A stretch of 12,123 nt of DNA from Pseudomonadota bacterium (GCA_022360335.1 JAKSCZ010000601.1:1-12123); one strand, 5' to 3'. Positions 1-7,064 are shown, numbered from the stretch's first letter. Notes: generated from the sequence alone by a model not told the origin. Numbers and translations are program-made.

Positions 1-436
1 CGAGTTCGCTTCGCAGGCCTTTCTCGAGGCTCAGCCGCGTGTTGTTGACGGTGTGCTCCATGTCGGGCAGACGCTCCTCCATGATGTTCAGCATCTCGAG
101 ATAGGTGGCGCCGATCTGCCGGGCGAGACGCTGACAGCCGGAATCGTTCTCGGCGCCGTCGCACTTGCTCTCGTCGTAGAGTTCCTGCTGCTGATCGAGG
201 CGGCCGATGACTTCCTGCAGGCCCGTTTCCATGTCGCGGGCGACGTTGCCGGTTTGCCTCAGATCTTCCACGACCGTGGTCGGGAACAGCCGTATCGTCG
301 GCGTATTGGCGTGGGCGGCGTGCGTGACGACGAGCGTCGCAGCGGCGGCCAGGACGGCGATGCCGGCAACCGTCCGACCGCGTCGCGGCGCGCCTTGGTG
401 CACGGCGGCCTGCGCGGGTGTCGGGGCGTTTCTCAT
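1..436 (-). CDS. Exported coiled-coil protein of unknown function (C-terminus off the window)
   Basis: I do not recognise this family. The reading frame opens with ATG at 436, preceded by a good ribosome binding site (GAGGAA, about 6 nt upstream), and stays open for 145 codons to the window edge. Residues 1-43 look like a Sec signal peptide: an Arg-rich n-region (APRRGR), a hydrophobic core (GIAVLAAAATLVV) and an AHA cleavage motif before Asn44. The mature part is highly charged and helical-looking, with heptad-like spacing around residues 55-90 and 103-145. Between these helices is a loop with two cysteines (C92 and C101, in SKCDGAENDSGC) that could form a disulfide in the periplasm. Codon use matches the neighbours. 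The gene is divergent from feoAB, and the Fur box lies about 105 bp upstream of its start, so joint iron control is possible but unproven. Confidence is good that it is a real gene; its function is unknown. Confidence 0.75.
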   Translation of the reverse strand, partial: MRNAPTPAQAAVHQGAPRRGRTVAGIAVLAAAATLVVTHAAHANTPTIRLFPTTVVEDLRQTGNVARDMETGLQEVIGRLDQQQELYDESKCDGAENDSGCQRLARQIGATYLEMLNIMEERLPDMEHTVNNTRLSLEKGLRSEL

Positions 437-531
437 GACGCGTTCCTCGCGGTGGTGGTCGGGCCAACGCTACGCGCGGGTCGATGAACGCAAACTGAAC
501 GGGGGATGTTCGACATCAGTACAATTGCCTA

Positions 532-560
532 TTGCGGTTCGTAATGCGAATCATTATCAT
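532..560 (+). promoter_or_regulatory. Probable sigma70 promoter of feoAB
   Basis: A -35-like TTGCGG (532-537) and a -10-like TATCAT (555-560, 5 of 6 matches to TATAAT) are separated by 17 bp and lie about 50 bp upstream of the feoA ATG. The -35 matches only at TTG, as is common for regulated promoters. The Fur box covers most of the spacer and part of the -10, so Fur-Fe(II) binding would block RNA polymerase. Assigned by reading consensus elements only. Confidence 0.55.
540..558 (+). promoter_or_regulatory. Fur box upstream of feoA
   Basis: Compared base by base with the classical 19-bp Fur consensus GATAATGATAATCATTATC, this site matches at 15 of 19 positions, and the right half (AATCATTATC) is perfect. 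It stands out as an AT-rich island in GC-rich DNA. Ferrous iron uptake genes are classical Fur targets, and the site overlaps the best promoter candidate. Fur repression of feoAB when iron is sufficient is therefore a strong inference. Confidence 0.85.
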
Positions 561-610
561 TTATGACACTGTCCGGTAGTGGCACCAAATCCAAGTAGAA
601 ATAGGCAGTT

Positions 611-865
611 ATGAAATTCAACGGCAACACGCTGGCCTCCCTGAAACGCGGTCAGAAGGGCGTCATCCAGGCCGTGGATCCAGTGGATCCGCAGGTTCAG
701 CGTCTGATGGTGCTGGGCCTCGTGGAGGGCGCCGAGGTCGAGCACGCAAGCTCGGCCATCGGGGGCGACCCGATGGAATTCCGCCTGTTCGGCAGCGGCA
801 TCTCGCTCCGCCAGGAGCACGCGCGGTTCTTCCAGGTTGCACCTGTATCGGCGGCCGGTGACTAG
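611..865 (+). CDS. feoA: FeoA, ferrous iron transport accessory protein
   Basis: An 84-residue cytoplasmic protein of the FeoA (SH3-like) family, needed for FeoB-driven Fe(II) uptake, probably by interacting with FeoB. It starts with a short Leu/Lys segment (TLASLKRGQKGVI), then the core RLMVLGLVEGAEVE, equivalent to the family's R-L-x-x-(L/M)-G-(L/F)-x-x-G-x-x-(V/I) signature at about residues 31-44, and the strand-rich segment PMEFRLFGSGISLR near residues 54-67. Length is normal for FeoA (about 75-85 residues). The ATG has a weak AGG about 5 nt upstream. It is the first gene of a feoAB unit downstream of a Fur box and overlaps feoB by 8 bp if feoB starts at GTG 858. No feoC follows feoB. 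Confidence 0.93.
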   Translation: MKFNGNTLASLKRGQKGVIQAVDPVDPQVQRLMVLGLVEGAEVEHASSAIGGDPMEFRLFGSGISLRQEHARFFQVAPVSAAGD

Positions 866-2978
866 ACCCGTCGAAACCCGGATACCCGCCAACGACATAA
901 CTGTAGCCCGGCGCAAAGACGCGAGCGTTGCGGTTGTCGGCAACCCCAATTCCGGCAAAAGTACGCTGTTCAACCGCCTGACGGGGCTCAAGCAGCGTAT
1001 CGGCAATTACCCGGGCGTGACCGTCGAGCGGCACGTCGGCACGCTGCGCACCGGCGACACCTCGATCGAACTCGTCGATCTGCCCGGCACGCACTCGCTG
1101 AGCGCGCATTCGCTCGAAGAGCGGATCGCCGTCGACGTCATCCTCGGACGCATGGAGGGGACGCAAGCCCCCGACGGCATCCTCGCGGTTCTCGACGCGA
1201 CGAATCTCTACCAGGGACTGTTCCTCGTCCAGCAGCTCGTCGAGCTCGAATTGCCGACGGTCGTGGCACTGACGATGACGGACGCCGCCGAAAGAAGCGG
1301 TGTCGATATCGATACGGCCGAACTCGGGGCACTGCTCGGCGTCCCCGTCTATCCGGTCGTCGCGACCACGGGCGCCGGTCTCGACATGCTGCGGCGTGCG
1401 CTGGCGGATATCAGGGAACTTACGCCGCCGCGCCGTGTTCGCGTCTGGAGCGAACTCGCCGAGGCCGCCGAGTCGCTGGCCCGCGAAGCTCCCGAGCCGC
1501 TGCGTTTTGCCGAGGTCGAGCGTTTGCTGATCGACGGGCCGACGGATGCGAACCGGGACACGGTCGTCAGGCTCGGCGGCCGGGCGGCTGCGAGAATCGA
1601 TGCAACGCGCGCCGCGTTGTTCGGCGACGAACCGCCGATCGCAAAAGACGCCCGTATTCGCTACGCGTGGGTGCGAGACGTCCTCGGGAAGGTACAGAAG
1701 TCGGCGCCTGCCTATGCATCGTGGCGTACGCGCATCACCGATTTCCTGAACCGCCCCGTACCGGGGACGATCGGGCTGTTCGTCGTCATGGCGGTCGTCT
1801 TCCAGGCCGTGTTCGCATGGGCGACGCCGTTCATGGACCTGATCGATGCCGGTACGGCCGCGCTGAGCGCGAGCGTGTTCGACAGCCTCGGCAACACCGC
1901 GTTTGCGAGCCTGATCGCCGACGGCGTCGTCGCCGGCGTCGGGAGCGTCATCATCTTCCTGCCGCAGATCCTGATCCTGTTCGTCTTCATCATCCTGCTG
2001 GAAGACTCGGGCTATCTTGCGCGCGCCGCGTACCTGATGGACCGCGCGATGCGCTCCGTCGGTCTTTCCGGCCAGTCGATCATCCCGATGATCTCGAGTT
2101 TCGCGTGCGCCGTGCCCGGCATCATGGCGACGCGCGTCATCCCGAACCGCCGCGATCGCATCGCTACGATCCTGGCTGCGCCGTTCATGACCTGCTCGGC
2201 GAGACTGCCGGTCTATGCACTGTTGATCGCCGCGTTCGTGCCGGCCGCGAACGTCGGCTTCCTGAACCTGCAGGGACTCGTCCTGTTCGGGCTCTACCTG
2301 TTCGGTATCGTCATGGGCGTCTTTACCTCGCTCGTCATGCGCAAGACGACACTGCGGGGCCCGAAGCCGTCGTTCGCCCTGATGCTGCCCGAGTTTCGGC
2401 GTCCCAACCTGCAGACCGTGGCGATTCAGTTGCTCGGTCGCGTCAGGGTATTCCTGAAGCGCGCCGGCACCGTGATTTTCGCGGTCGCCGTCGTCATCTG
2501 GGCACTGGCCTATTTCCCGCGTTCCGACGAGATCCCCGCCGGCGTCGACGACAACACGGCGGCCGCGCTGCAGTTGGAACAGAGCTACCTGGGCCGGGCC
2601 GGCAAGGCCATCGAGCCCGTGTTCGAGCCGCTCGGCTGGGACTGGCGCGTGTCGTCGGCCGTCATCGCGAGCTTTCCGGCGCGCGAGGTCGTCATCGCGG
2701 TGCTGGGGACCGTTTATGCCGTGGGCGACGAGGCGGACGAAGGGACGCTTTCCGAGCGGCTGAAGTCTGCCGTCCATCCCGACGGAACGCCGATCTTCAC
2801 GCTGCCCATGGTCATCGGACTGTTGATCTTCTACGCCTGCTGCCTGCAATGCGCGGCGACGCTGGCGATCATCCGGCGCGAGACCAACACGTGGCGATGG
2901 CCGGTTTTCGCCTGGGTGTACATGACGGCGCTCGGCTACGCGGGCGCGCTGGCCGCATACCAGCTCGGCACGGCCTGA
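858..2978 (+). CDS. feoB: FeoB, ferrous iron transporter with N-terminal G domain
   Basis: The main inner-membrane Fe(II) permease. With the GTG start at 858 (706 residues), the G domain shows G1 GNPNSGKS (28-35), G2 in YPGVTVE (51-57) and G3 DLPG (74-77). G4 is unusual: TMTD (139-142) instead of NxxD. A helical spacer domain follows, and the membrane part begins near residue 300. The first Gate segment (about 404-427) carries the SFACAVPGIMATR signature with conserved-type Cys417; the second Gate has FPAREVV (606-612). The C-terminus has the CLQCAATLAIIRRET segment and a last membrane helix. GTG 858 overlaps the feoA stop (GTGACTAG), which suggests translational coupling; TTG 837 is a possible start 7 codons earlier, and neither has a clear ribosome binding site. 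The protein is shorter than E. coli FeoB (about 770). No FeoC-like domain or gene is seen. Confidence 0.96.
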   Translation: MTRPVETRIPANDITVARRKDASVAVVGNPNSGKSTLFNRLTGLKQRIGNYPGVTVERHVGTLRTGDTSIELVDLPGTHSLSAHSLEERIAVDVILGRMEGTQAPDGILAVLDATNLYQGLFLVQQLVELELPTVVALTMTDAAERSGVDIDTAELGALLGVPVYPVVATTGAGLDMLRRALADIRELTPPRRVRVWSELAEAAESLAREAPEPLRFAEVERLLIDGPTDANRDTVVRLGGRAAARIDATRAALFGDEPPIAKDARIRYAWVRDVLGKVQKSAPAYASWRTRITDFLNRPVPGTIGLFVVMAVVFQAVFAWATPFMDLIDAGTAALSASVFDSLGNTAFASLIADGVVAGVGSVIIFLPQILILFVFIILLEDSGYLARAAYLMDRAMRSVGLSGQSIIPMISSFACAVPGIMATRVIPNRRDRIATILAAPFMTCSARLPVYALLIAAFVPAANVGFLNLQGLVLFGLYLFGIVMGVFTSLVMRKTTLRGPKPSFALMLPEFRRPNLQTVAIQLLGRVRVFLKRAGTVIFAVAVVIWALAYFPRSDEIPAGVDDNTAAALQLEQSYLGRAGKAIEPVFEPLGWDWRVSSAVIASFPAREVVIAVLGTVYAVGDEADEGTLSERLKSAVHPDGTPIFTLPMVIGLLIFYACCLQCAATLAIIRRETNTWRWPVFAWVYMTALGYAGALAAYQLGTA

Positions 2979-2981
2979 AGC

Positions 2982-4139
2982 CTACAGCCGGCAAAGTCGC
3001 TCCGCGGCCGCCTCGAGCGTCGCATCGTCTTTCCCGAAACAGAAGCGCAGACGCGTTCCCGTAAACGGCGTCTCGCAGAACACGGTCAACGGGATGGAGG
3101 CGACACCGATCTCGCGCGTCCAGCGCTTCGCCAGAGACTCGTCGATCTCGTCCGATATGCCGCCGTAGTCGAGGATCTGGAAGAACGTGCTGCGAGCAGG
3201 GCGCAGCCTGAACCGTGAGTCTTCGAGCAGCTTGCAGAAAAGGTCGCGCTTGTGCTCGTAGAAGGCAGGCAGGTCCCGGCACCACCCGGGATGGCTGCCG
3301 AGGTAGTCGGCCAGTCCGTGCTGCATGGGCGAGCTGACCGAGAAGGTCGTGAACTGGTGCACGCGGCGAAACTCTTCCGTCAGTTCGGGCGGTGCGGCGC
3401 AGTATCCGATCTTCCACCCGGTCGCGTGGACGGTCTTTCCGAACGACGAGATGACGAGCGATCGCTCCCATAACTCGTCGTGGCTCAGCAGGCTGCGGTG
3501 TGCTTCGCCATCGAAGACGATGTGTTCGTAAACCTCGTCCGCGACGAGGAGGCAGCGCGTATCCCGGATGAGGTCGGCGAGCGTGTCGAGGTCGTCCTCG
3601 GCAAGTACCGCGCCGGTCGGATTGTGCGGAAAATTCAGGACGAGCAAACGCGTCTTGCGGTTGATCGCATCGCCGATCCGCTGCCAGTCGGGATGGAAGT
3701 CATGTCCGTTGTCGTCGATCCGCAGCGGGACGTGACGCGCAATGCCTCCTGAAAGCCGTACGGCCGGTTCGTAGGAATCGTAGGCGGGATCGAGGACGAT
3801 GACCTCGTCGCCCGGATGAACGACGGCCGAGATGGCGCTGAACAGGCCCTCGGTTGCGCCGGCGCAGACGGTGATCTCGGTATCGACATCGAGCGAACGG
3901 CCCTGAAAAAAGAGGTTCTTGTCGGCGATGACCTGCCGAAGCGCCGGCGTGCCGTCCATCGGCGCGTACTGGTTGCCGCCGTTCGTCAGGTGCCAGTGGA
4001 TCCGGTCCGTCAGCGCCTCGGGCGGGTCGAAACCCGGGAAACCCTGCGACAGGTTGATCGCGCCCGTCTCGTCGGCGAGCCGGCTCATGACCGTAAAGAT
4101 CGTCGTGCCGACGTCCGGCAATTTGCTGGAGAGTCGCAT
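2982..4139 (-). CDS. ybdL: YbdL/MtnE-type PLP aminotransferase (methionine or aromatic)
   Basis: A 385-residue fold-type I (class I/II) PLP aminotransferase, closely resembling E. coli YbdL along its length: KLPDVGTTIFTVMS near the start, INLSQGFPGFDPP (28-40), NQYAPMDG (56-63), NFPHNPTG with Asn173 (169-176), DEVYEH with Asp201 (201-206), SSFGKT with the PLP-binding Lys235 (231-236), and RLRFCFGK near the C-terminus with a probable carboxylate-binding Arg365. YbdL-family enzymes transaminate methionine and aromatic amino acids with 2-oxo acids, so a role in methionine salvage is possible. No other salvage genes are in the window, so the substrate is open. The ATG at 4139 has GGGA 9 nt upstream and fits the family's N-terminus. 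It is convergent with feoB, with only 3 bp between stop codons, so their transcripts must end inside each other or at unseen Rho sites. Confidence 0.92.
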   Translation of the reverse strand: MRLSSKLPDVGTTIFTVMSRLADETGAINLSQGFPGFDPPEALTDRIHWHLTNGGNQYAPMDGTPALRQVIADKNLFFQGRSLDVDTEITVCAGATEGLFSAISAVVHPGDEVIVLDPAYDSYEPAVRLSGGIARHVPLRIDDNGHDFHPDWQRIGDAINRKTRLLVLNFPHNPTGAVLAEDDLDTLADLIRDTRCLLVADEVYEHIVFDGEAHRSLLSHDELWERSLVISSFGKTVHATGWKIGYCAAPPELTEEFRRVHQFTTFSVSSPMQHGLADYLGSHPGWCRDLPAFYEHKRDLFCKLLEDSRFRLRPARSTFFQILDYGGISDEIDESLAKRWTREIGVASIPLTVFCETPFTGTRLRFCFGKDDATLEAAAERLCRL

Positions 4140-4256
4140 GGCCCTGCATTCCCGTGCTTCGCGGACGCTTCGTGTCCGTCATGGTATCGCGTATGGGAAC
4201 CCCGTTCTCGATCCCCCTGTGCTTATCTGCGGCTCTTTCGGCCTGTCGCCGCCGCG

Positions 4257-4285
4257 TTGAAGCCCCTCAGGTCTTGCGGTAACAT
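4257..4285 (+). promoter_or_regulatory. Promoter of tRNA-Pro
   Basis: The -35 TTGAAG (4257-4262) and -10 TAACAT (4280-4285) are spaced by exactly 17 bp, and the tRNA begins 15 nt after the -10. A GC-rich stretch (GCGCCCCCCGCGG) follows the -10; GC-rich discriminators are typical of stable-RNA promoters under stringent control. Each hexamer matches consensus at 4 of 6 positions. Position and spacing make the call likely. Confidence 0.6.
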
Positions 4286-4299
4286 GCGCCCCCCGCGGT

Positions 4300-4376
<77 letters not shown>

Positions 4377-4380
4377 CTTC

Positions 4381-5217
4381 CTATCTCACGCCGAACGGGC
4401 AGTCCGCAAGTTCCTCCTCGGGCACCGCATCCAGCCACTCCGGCTTTCTGAAATTGCGTTTGATCGATCGTGCGAGCTTGCCGATCTGCATGCCGTCGAC
4501 GATGCGGTGGTCGAAGGTGCCCGTCAGGGGCAGGATCGTCCGGATTTCGATCTCGCCGCGACGGACGACGGCTTTCTCCTCCATCTTTCCGAGCACGACG
4601 ACGCAGGGGACCTTTGCCGCCGGCATCAGTGCCGTCATTCCCGTGTTCAGTCCGAAGCTGCCGATGTCCGAGACGACGAACGAGCCGAAGCTGTGCGCCG
4701 AAAGGCCGAGCGCCCGGATCTCGATTCCCATGTCGACCGTGAGCCACTTGAGCAGCAGAAAGACCGGCCGCCGCAGCGGCCACGGGATCCGATTGAGAAC
4801 GTACTTGTTCCTGGCCGCCTTGATCTCATCGCCGCTGCGGCTGCGTGCCGCCTTGTCACGGATCTCCTCGGCGATGTCGGTGACCGTGCGCGCGTGCGCA
4901 TTGCGAATGATCGCCGCCGTCACGCCGGTTTCGCCGCCCACCTGCACCGGGACCATGACGTCGACACGCTCGCGACCGACGACGGCCCCGCGGCGGATGA
5001 AGCAGTTCATCTCGGGCACGTCGAACGCCATGGCTCTGGCGAGGACGGCCGTCGTCAGGTGCACCATCGTCAGCTTCACGCCTTCCTCGCGTTTCCCGTC
5101 GAGGAATCGCTTCGCTTCGGTGACGTCGATATCGAGCGTTCCGTAAACGCGCGAATCGGTCGGCGTCGTGTAGATCGCGGCAGCCGTGACGCGCCACGGC
5201 GTGTTGAAACGGTCCAT
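4381..5217 (-). CDS. Orphan 2-oxoacid dehydrogenase E2-type acyltransferase domain protein
   Basis: A 278-residue protein made only of the E2 catalytic (CoA-dependent acyltransferase, chloramphenicol acetyltransferase-like) domain, without the lipoyl and peripheral-subunit-binding domains of true E2 subunits. The active-site motif TFDHRIVDG (233-242) carries His237 and Asp241 of the HxxxD signature. Other E2-like parts are VPVQVGGETGV (89-99) and the FGSFVVSDIGSFG strand-turn (177-189). Residues about 137-162 form a strongly hydrophobic and basic segment (RIPWPLRRPVFLLLKWLTV) that could touch a membrane or be a partner surface. The acyl group and acceptor are unknown. ATG 5217 lies 2 bp after the ispB stop (TGA-CG-ATG), so it is almost certainly co-transcribed and translationally coupled with ispB. 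This suggests, but does not show, a link to isoprenoid quinones or the membrane. No E1 or E3 gene is nearby. Confidence 0.82.
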   Translation of the reverse strand: MDRFNTPWRVTAAAIYTTPTDSRVYGTLDIDVTEAKRFLDGKREEGVKLTMVHLTTAVLARAMAFDVPEMNCFIRRGAVVGRERVDVMVPVQVGGETGVTAAIIRNAHARTVTDIAEEIRDKAARSRSGDEIKAARNKYVLNRIPWPLRRPVFLLLKWLTVDMGIEIRALGLSAHSFGSFVVSDIGSFGLNTGMTALMPAAKVPCVVVLGKMEEKAVVRRGEIEIRTILPLTGTFDHRIVDGMQIGKLARSIKRNFRKPEWLDAVPEEELADCPFGVR

Positions 5218-5219
5218 CG

Positions 5220-6218
5220 TCAGGAGCGCCGCCGGATGGAGAATTCTGCGAGCGAAACGAGGGCGCTGCGGTACTCCGAGTCCGGGATGCCGCCGAGCGA
5301 GGCAATCGCCGCGTCGACGGCTTCGCGCGCTTTCGCGGCCGTGTACTCGAGCGCGCCCGTCTCCCGTATGACCGTCTGGATCCTGTCCATCTGGGTCAGG
5401 CCGCCGTCGAGGATTGCGCTCCGGATCAGCTCGCGCTGGGCATCGGATCCTTTTCTCATGGCATGGATCAGCGGCAGAGTCGCCTTGCCCTCGGCAAGAT
5501 CGTCGCCGAGGTTCTTGCCGAGCTCGTCCGCACAGGCGCTGTAGTCGAGGGCATCGTCGACGAGCTGGAACGCCGTACCCAGCCGGCGTCCGTATTCGAT
5601 CATGGCCGCCTCATCGGCTGCGTCGCGGCGCGCGAGCACGGCCGCGATCTGCGCGCCGGCCTCGAACAGGCGCGCTGTCTTGCGGTAGATGATCTGCCGG
5701 TAATCGTTCTCGGTCGTATCCGGGTCGTGGATGTTCATGAGTTGCTGGACTTCGCCCGCGGCGATCGTGTTGGTCGCGTCGGCGAGAATTTGCATCACGC
5801 GTATATCGCCGATGTCGACCATCATCTGGAACGAACGCGAATACAGGAAGTCGCCGACGAGAACGCTTGCCGGGTTGCCGAAGACCGTGTTGGCGGACTC
5901 CTTGCCGCGCCTGCGCTCGGACGAATCGACCACGTCATCGTGGAGCAATGTGGCCGTATGAATGAACTCGATGATGGCCGCGGCGCGGACGTGTTGTTCG
6001 CCGCCGTACCCGAGAGCCCTGGCCGCGAGCAGTACGATCAGCGGGCGCAGGCGTTTGCCGCCGCTCATGACGATGTATTCGGATACCTGGGAGACGAGGG
6101 CGACGTCGCTTTCGAGGCTCCGGGAAATCAGCCGGTCGACGGCGTCCATATCGGCGTTCGCGAGCGCGGCGACGTCCTCGAAGTCGACGGCCTCGGGTGA
6201 TTTACGAGCCACTTGCAT
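5220..6218 (-). CDS. ispB: Octaprenyl diphosphate synthase IspB (polyprenyl synthase)
   Basis: A trans-isoprenyl diphosphate synthase that lengthens FPP with IPP units to make the side chain of ubiquinone or menaquinone. With ATG 6218 the product has 332 residues (E. coli IspB 323). Motifs in order: GGKRLRP (53-59), the first Asp-rich motif LLHDDVVD with Asp94/Asp95/Asp98, FGNPASVLVGD, YRKTARLFEA, the second Asp-rich motif VDDALDY with Asp221/Asp222/Asp225, and GDDLAEGKATLP (238-249). A GTG at 6269 would add 17 residues (IISPIPALSGIIP) that do not look like the family; the chosen ATG matches the E. coli N-terminus after a dozen residues, though its ribosome binding site is weak. Chain length cannot be read from the sequence; octaprenyl is assumed from similarity. 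It is divergent from rplU, as in E. coli and Pseudomonas, and heads a two-gene unit with the acyltransferase. Confidence 0.95.
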   Translation of the reverse strand: MQVARKSPEAVDFEDVAALANADMDAVDRLISRSLESDVALVSQVSEYIVMSGGKRLRPLIVLLAARALGYGGEQHVRAAAIIEFIHTATLLHDDVVDSSERRRGKESANTVFGNPASVLVGDFLYSRSFQMMVDIGDIRVMQILADATNTIAAGEVQQLMNIHDPDTTENDYRQIIYRKTARLFEAGAQIAAVLARRDAADEAAMIEYGRRLGTAFQLVDDALDYSACADELGKNLGDDLAEGKATLPLIHAMRKGSDAQRELIRSAILDGGLTQMDRIQTVIRETGALEYTAAKAREAVDAAIASLGGIPDSEYRSALVSLAEFSIRRRS

Positions 6219-6335
6219 AACTTTCGGGATAATGCCTGAAAGCGCCGGTATTGGCGAGATTATCGTCACCGTCGGTGTTCGATGACGTGCCCGGCAAGCC
6301 GTTGAAATAAGGCAGGATTTTGCACCCGGCCGGCG

Positions 6336-6364
6336 TTGACCCGGGACCGCGGAATCTATAGAAT
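6336..6364 (+). promoter_or_regulatory. Sigma70 promoter of rplU-rpmA
   Basis: The -35 TTGACC (6336-6341, 5 of 6) and -10 TAGAAT (6359-6364, 5 of 6) have an ideal 17-bp spacer. Transcription should begin near 6371, leaving a leader of about 110 nt before rplU. This is one of the strongest promoters in the window, fitting a ribosomal protein operon. The TTG of the -35 begins an in-frame extension of rplU, which is not the real start. Confidence 0.8.
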
Positions 6365-6370
6365 TCCGGC

Positions 6371-6482
6371 TCTTTTGTGGCGATGGTCACTTTTTCGCCT
6401 GTTCGGCGGATTCGCAGCCCCACAAATAGCATATTTCTCAGCGAGTTGCGCGCGTCGTGGTTCGCGTACCGGAGCAAGTGCA
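6371..6482 (+). promoter_or_regulatory. rplU mRNA leader with possible regulatory fold
   Basis: The predicted leader can form a 7-bp long-range stem, TTTGTGG (6374-6380) with CCACAAA (6420-6426), around an inner hairpin CGCC/GGCG (6396-6399 with 6405-6408). The GTGG of the outer stem can instead pair weakly with GTCAC just before T5 (6391-6395). Many ribosomal protein operons are autoregulated through structured leaders, so this is a plausible candidate; the fold was read by eye only. GGAG (6470-6473) lies 9 nt before the rplU ATG and is its likely Shine-Dalgarno. Confidence 0.35.
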
Positions 6483-7004
6483 ATGTATGCGGTTTTTCGC
6501 AGCGGCGGTAAACAATATCGCGCCGTAAAGGGCGACGTCCTGCGTCTCGAGAAGATCGAGGCGGACGAGGGAGCCACGGTAAAATTCGATGAGGTTCTTC
6601 TCGTCGGCGAGGGCAGCGACATCAAGGTCGGCAACCCGCTGCTGTCGGGCAGTACGGTGAGCGGAAAGGTGTTGCGCCAGGGCAAGAGCAGGAAAGTCCC
6701 GGTCGTGAAATTCAAGCGCCGCCAGAATTATCTCCGGCAGGGCAGCCACCGCCAGTTCTTCACGGAAGTCGAGATCACGGGCATCAACGGCGGCTCCGGT
6801 GCAAAGGCGGCGCCGAAGGCCGACGCGGCGGACGACAAGCCCGCGGCGAAGAAGGCCGCCGGCAAGAAAGCGGCCGGGAAGTCCCCGTCCGGGGATAAAC
6901 CGGCGCCGAAAAAGGCTCCGGCGAAAAAGGCCGCGGCGAAGAAGTCCCCGTCCGGGGATAAACCGGCGTCGAAAAAGCAGGCCGCCGGGAAGAAGGCCGA
7001 CTAG
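6483..7004 (+). CDS. rplU: Ribosomal protein bL21 with long Lys/Ala/Pro C-terminal tail
   Basis: Residues 1-102 are a complete bL21, an early-assembling 23S rRNA-binding protein of the large subunit: MYAVFRSGGKQYRA at the start, FDEVLLVG (35-42) and the RNA-binding signature KFKRRQNYLRQGSHRQFFT (76-94), ending at EVEITGI. Normal bL21 is about 103 residues; this one has 173. The extra 70 or so residues form a low-complexity basic tail of AAKK, AGKK and PAPKK blocks with a 21-residue repeat (SPSGDKPA...). The tail is in frame with the core and ends at a TAG just before rpmA, so it is not a readthrough artefact in this sequence. Alanine/lysine-rich extensions occur on ribosomal proteins of some proteobacteria; added rRNA contact is an inference. 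ATG 6483 is fixed by the conserved N-terminus and an upstream GGAG. First gene of the rplU-rpmA operon. Confidence 0.96.
   Translation: MYAVFRSGGKQYRAVKGDVLRLEKIEADEGATVKFDEVLLVGEGSDIKVGNPLLSGSTVSGKVLRQGKSRKVPVVKFKRRQNYLRQGSHRQFFTEVEITGINGGSGAKAAPKADAADDKPAAKKAAGKKAAGKSPSGDKPAPKKAPAKKAAAKKSPSGDKPASKKQAAGKKAD
6878..6977 (+). repeat. Direct repeat in the rplU tail, period 63 bp
   Basis: Bases 6878-6914 and 6941-6977 are 37-nt copies with a single mismatch (C at 6906, T at 6969), one period of 63 bp (21 codons) apart. Each encodes the SPSGDKPA-(P/S)-KK unit and includes a small palindrome TCCCC-GTCC-GGGGA. The exact nucleotide identity, rather than only protein similarity, points to a recent duplication by slippage or recombination. 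Because the period is a multiple of three, length changes would keep the frame. Confidence 0.85.
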
Positions 7005-7064
7005 AGATCGTGGATTGGCGTAGCCGGGGTGCATCCCGGCGATGAACGAGACGGGTACAGTACA

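Noticed and set aside
53..487. Plus-strand open frame of 144 codons at the window start
   Set aside because: The minus-strand frame here has a ribosome binding site, a signal peptide and normal composition; the plus frame has none and is its shadow.
675..690. Tandem GTGGATCC copies within feoA
   Set aside because: A nine-base duplication coding VDPVDP in a normal FeoA; no sign of cloning scar or mobile origin.
663..2849. Minus-strand open frame of 728 codons opposite feoB
   Set aside because: Its product is low-complexity, rich in Arg, Asp, Gln and His, with no recognisable domain. It is the codon-bias shadow expected opposite a long high-GC gene, and FeoB is unmistakable on the other strand.
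4162..4178. Hairpin CGGAC/GTCCG upstream of the aminotransferase as a riboswitch or Met-repressor site
   Set aside because: Only a 5-bp stem; no SAM riboswitch core or MetJ box (AGACGTCT-like tandem) is visible.
6219..6269. Longer ispB start at GTG 6269
   Set aside because: The 17 added residues do not resemble IspB N-termini; ATG 6218 gives normal length, though a ribosome binding site is weak for both.
6336..6482. N-terminal extension of rplU by 49 codons
   Set aside because: It would start in the -35 hexamer of the promoter and place the leader and Shine-Dalgarno inside the gene; all bL21 proteins begin at the MYAV segment encoded from 6483.
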